In this document: positions 62,511 to 64,000 of the stretch, in pieces
How positions within the stretch are numbered: position 1 is the stretch's first letter
Layout: every line of letters starts with the position of its first letter
Position numbers and translations under genes: made by a program
Notes under the pieces: model-generated
The model's input: only the letters and a program-made list of their open reading frames with translations
What the model was told of the DNA's origin: nothing
The model's database searches: none
From: Sulfoacidibacillus thermotolerans
GTDB lineage: Bacteria > Bacillota > Bacilli > Alicyclobacillales > SLC66
Reading direction: 5' to 3'
DNA length: 64,000 bases
Assembly: GCF_003144315.1 (NCBI RefSeq)
Contig: NZ_MPDK01000003.1
Location: 101,189-165,188 of the forward strand

Positions 62511-63253
62511 ATGGATTGTGGCGGTTGCTCGTGATTGAGACAAAATTATTTTTCCGGGAAAAACAAGCGGTGTTTTGGACGTTTTTATTCCCCCTTGCGA
62601 TGATCTGGTTGTTTGGTGAAATGTTTGGGAAATCATCGGTGGATGGGATGAGTTATAGTGATGCGTATGTGCCTTCTTGGCTTGCGATCAACATGTTGAC
62701 GATCGCCTTATTTACGATTGGGACCACACTTTCATCCTATCGTCAGACGGGTGTCTTGCGACGCCTACAAGCGACTCCAGTTCCCTCGTGGATGATCCTT
62801 GCTGCGCATATGGCCTATGGTATTGTCATTTTTAGTTTTAGCGCGCTTGTGGTGATTCTTTTCGGGAAACTGCAATTTCAACTGAATTGGCCCAAGTATT
62901 GGGGGAGCACTTTCCTTGCACTGTTCTTGTCAGTGGCAGCCCTTTTTCCCTTTGGTTTGCTTTTGACTTCTTTTGCAAAAAATCCGCGCACGGCAGCTGC
63001 GATCAGTTCTCTGCTGTTATATCTGATGTTGTTTCTATCGGGAGCCACCTTTCCCGTTTCCGAAATGCCGAAATTCTTACAACAGATCTCAAAAATTTTA
63101 CCTCTCTATTATGTAATCGATCTCTTACGTAAAACGTGGAATTTTTATCCAATCAGTAAGGAGGGGACCGATGTTTGGGTGCTTGTGGTGATCTTTATTG
63201 GCTCTATACTGCTAGCTCCACGTTTTTTTCGCTGGAATGGCGAATCTTCATAA
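62507..63253 (+). CDS. ABC-2 type transporter permease
   Basis: A 248-residue membrane protein with six helices and the ABC-2 family features: an N-terminal amphipathic stretch RLLVIETKLFFREKQAVFWTFLFPL, and a late FLSGATFPVSEMPKFLQQISKILPLYYVIDLLRKTW segment. It pairs with the upstream ATPase (GTGA overlap) as a homodimeric or heterodimeric exporter, resembling the DesKR-associated YvfS. The substrate is unknown. A decayed group II intron reverse transcriptase follows. Confidence 0.85.
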   Translation: MNGLWRLLVIETKLFFREKQAVFWTFLFPLAMIWLFGEMFGKSSVDGMSYSDAYVPSWLAINMLTIALFTIGTTLSSYRQTGVLRRLQATPVPSWMILAAHMAYGIVIFSFSALVVILFGKLQFQLNWPKYWGSTFLALFLSVAALFPFGLLLTSFAKNPRTAAAISSLLLYLMLFLSGATFPVSEMPKFLQQISKILPLYYVIDLLRKTWNFYPISKEGTDVWVLVVIFIGSILLAPRFFRWNGESS

Positions 63254-63339
63254 TGCGGAATCAGCACTCACGTCTAGCCTCTATTTTCGCGATTGTGCGT
63301 TTGGTTTTGCAAAGCAGGAATATGTTTTTGGGGACGAGC

Positions 63340-63612
63340 GCTCGTGCTTGCCCCACTTTACGCCCATCTTTGACTCGGAATTCTCCATACACAGTAATGG
63401 GTTGCGGTCAGAATACAGCGCACACGACGCGGTGAAACAGGCGCAGAGTTACATAGCGCAGGAGTACCGCCTGGGTAATTGATATGGACTTGGCACAGTT
63501 CTTTGACCGTGTAAATCACGATATGTTGATGGCGCGTGTGGTGCAGAAGGGCAAGGACAAGCGCCAGCTCAAATTGATATACAGGTACCTGCAAGCAGGA
63601 GTCATGACTTGA
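63340..63612 (+). pseudogene. ltrA: Remnant of a group II intron reverse transcriptase (LtrA)
   Basis: Two adjoining frames match the LtrA family. The first (to about 63480) includes FTPIFDSEFS, SAHDAVKQAQSYIA and EYR; the second (from 63472) has VIDMDLAQFFDRVNHDMLMARV and LIYRYLQAGVMT. The reading shifts by one base near 63471, the N-terminus is missing and a TGA ends the second frame after the RT active-site approach, so the gene is dead. No intron ends or maturase remain. It follows the ABC permease gene by less than 100 bases. Confidence 0.8.
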
Positions 63613-63744
63613 ACAACAGTTTTCAGTGGACAAACAGCAAATTGATTCGAGAGCTTTTCCCAGAACGACGGATCGTCGTTGCGATTACAATGTATCAGGC
63701 ATGATGTGAGACATTAGTAACACGAATTTCAAGTGCTGTAACCG

Positions 63745-63783
63745 AAGGGAGACAACCTTGTTCATTCGGGGCCCGTCTCCCTT
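63745..63783. repeat. Hairpin downstream of the intron remnant
   Basis: AAGGGAGAC and GTCTCCCTT form a 9-bp stem with a 21-base loop in the 330-base gap after the remnant. No long T-run follows on either strand. It may be part of the intron ribozyme debris or a terminator. Confidence 0.4.
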
Positions 63784-63842
63784 TGAACTCAGGAAAGCGT
63801 GGATCTATATTCGTATGAGTACGAATCGCATAAAACGAAAAA

Positions 63843-63858
63843 ATTGCAAAAATGCAAT
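63843..63858. other. AT-rich inverted repeat near the right edge
   Basis: ATTGCA-aaaa-TGCAAT is a 6-bp inverted repeat; on the minus strand it is followed by six T residues and could be a weak terminator. Otherwise the stretch 63784-63940 holds nothing recognisable. Confidence 0.25.
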
Positions 63859-63943
63859 CTTTCAATCTTGGAAATAAAGGATTTTTATAGAATATAGCGT
63901 ATTTCCTCTTTATCCATTTACTTTCTGGAAAAAAGGGGGGCAC

Positions 63944-64000
63944 GTGGTGTTCTATTCAAGGTTTTTGGCCATGAGTTCACAGGGAAGGATGAGGCATTTT
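63944..64000 (+). CDS. Possible 5' end of a gene running off the window
   Basis: A GTG-GTG frame starts six bases or so after an AAGGGGGG site and stays open to the window edge for 19 codons, starting MVFYSRFLAMSSQGRMRHF. Too little is present to name it; the start context is good. Confidence 0.35.
   Translation, partial: MVFYSRFLAMSSQGRMRHF

Overview
The window reads as an ordinary chromosomal segment of a spore-forming, respiring Firmicute of the order Bacillales. The gene order ruvB - queA - tgt - yajC - (yrzE, DUF421) - spoVB - comN-like - secD/secF - apt - relA - dtd is the classical Bacillus-type core neighbourhood. spoVB, a CotS-type coat kinase, a Spo0E-type phosphatase, sigI/rsgI and bacilliredoxin add to that. 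Separate secD and secF genes, medium GC, frequent TTG/GTG starts with strong Shine-Dalgarno sequences, heme A synthesis genes and many membrane and metal genes suggest an Alicyclobacillaceae-like organism. This assignment is inference from gene content; no marker RNA gene is present.

Layout. 1-9.1 kb: the ruvB tail, the sigI-rsgI operon, the queuosine pair queA-tgt with yajC and map, then trmB, DUF421 and spoVB. 9.3-17.5 kb: a comN-like regulator with a long N-terminal extension, secD-secF, a cation-efflux gene standing where relatives carry recJ, apt, relA, dtd and a metallo-beta-lactamase-fold hydrolase. 17.5-29.3 kb: a c-di-GMP phosphodiesterase (EAL), CobD-like aminotransferase, Nudix, MscS channel, hydroxyacid dehydrogenase, TVP38 protein, NhaC-like antiporter, NlpC/P60 lipoprotein, ccdC and hemE-hemH. 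29.4-38.2 kb: mostly minus-strand envelope and signalling genes (chemoreceptor, L,D-transpeptidase, GT51 glycosyltransferase, Spo0E-like, rocD, bacilliredoxin, DedA, HD-GYP). 38.3-49.3 kb: FadF-like Fe-S oxidoreductase, CotS-like kinase, an unusual cytosolic TroA-fold protein, two MFS carriers, a patatin, an NDH-2-like protein, and a fluoride operon. 49.3-57.7 kb: copA-ctaA-ctaB, an M20 peptidase with a small coupled ORF, a radical-SAM-like protein lacking its cluster motif, coaA and DUF2294. 57.8-64 kb: an attenuator-like leader before an acetate-transporter-like gene, a repeat-containing unknown protein, a DesK/DesR-like two-component system divergent from an ABC exporter, and a decayed group II intron reverse transcriptase.

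How genes work together. The clearest regulatory circuit is the fluoride one: a strong promoter, a fluoride riboswitch aptamer, an overlapping intrinsic terminator, an S1-domain protein and two CrcB/FluC channel subunits. Heme supply (hemE, hemH) and heme A formation (ctaB, ctaA), with copA and ccdC, fit an aa3-type respiratory chain. Cyclic-di-GMP turnover is represented by one EAL and one HD-GYP protein, and sporulation-stage promoters (sigma-E-like, sigma-K-like) can be read before the EAL and cotS genes.

The most unusual items are the radical SAM/SPASM-like protein whose only four cysteines are all C-terminal, the S1 gene inside a fluoride-riboswitch operon, the terminator-bearing leader at 57.9-58.1 kb, and a histidine-rich duplicated-domain protein at 59.0 kb. 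No CRISPR array, prophage, tRNA or rRNA was seen. The window contains no convincing wholly new multi-gene system.
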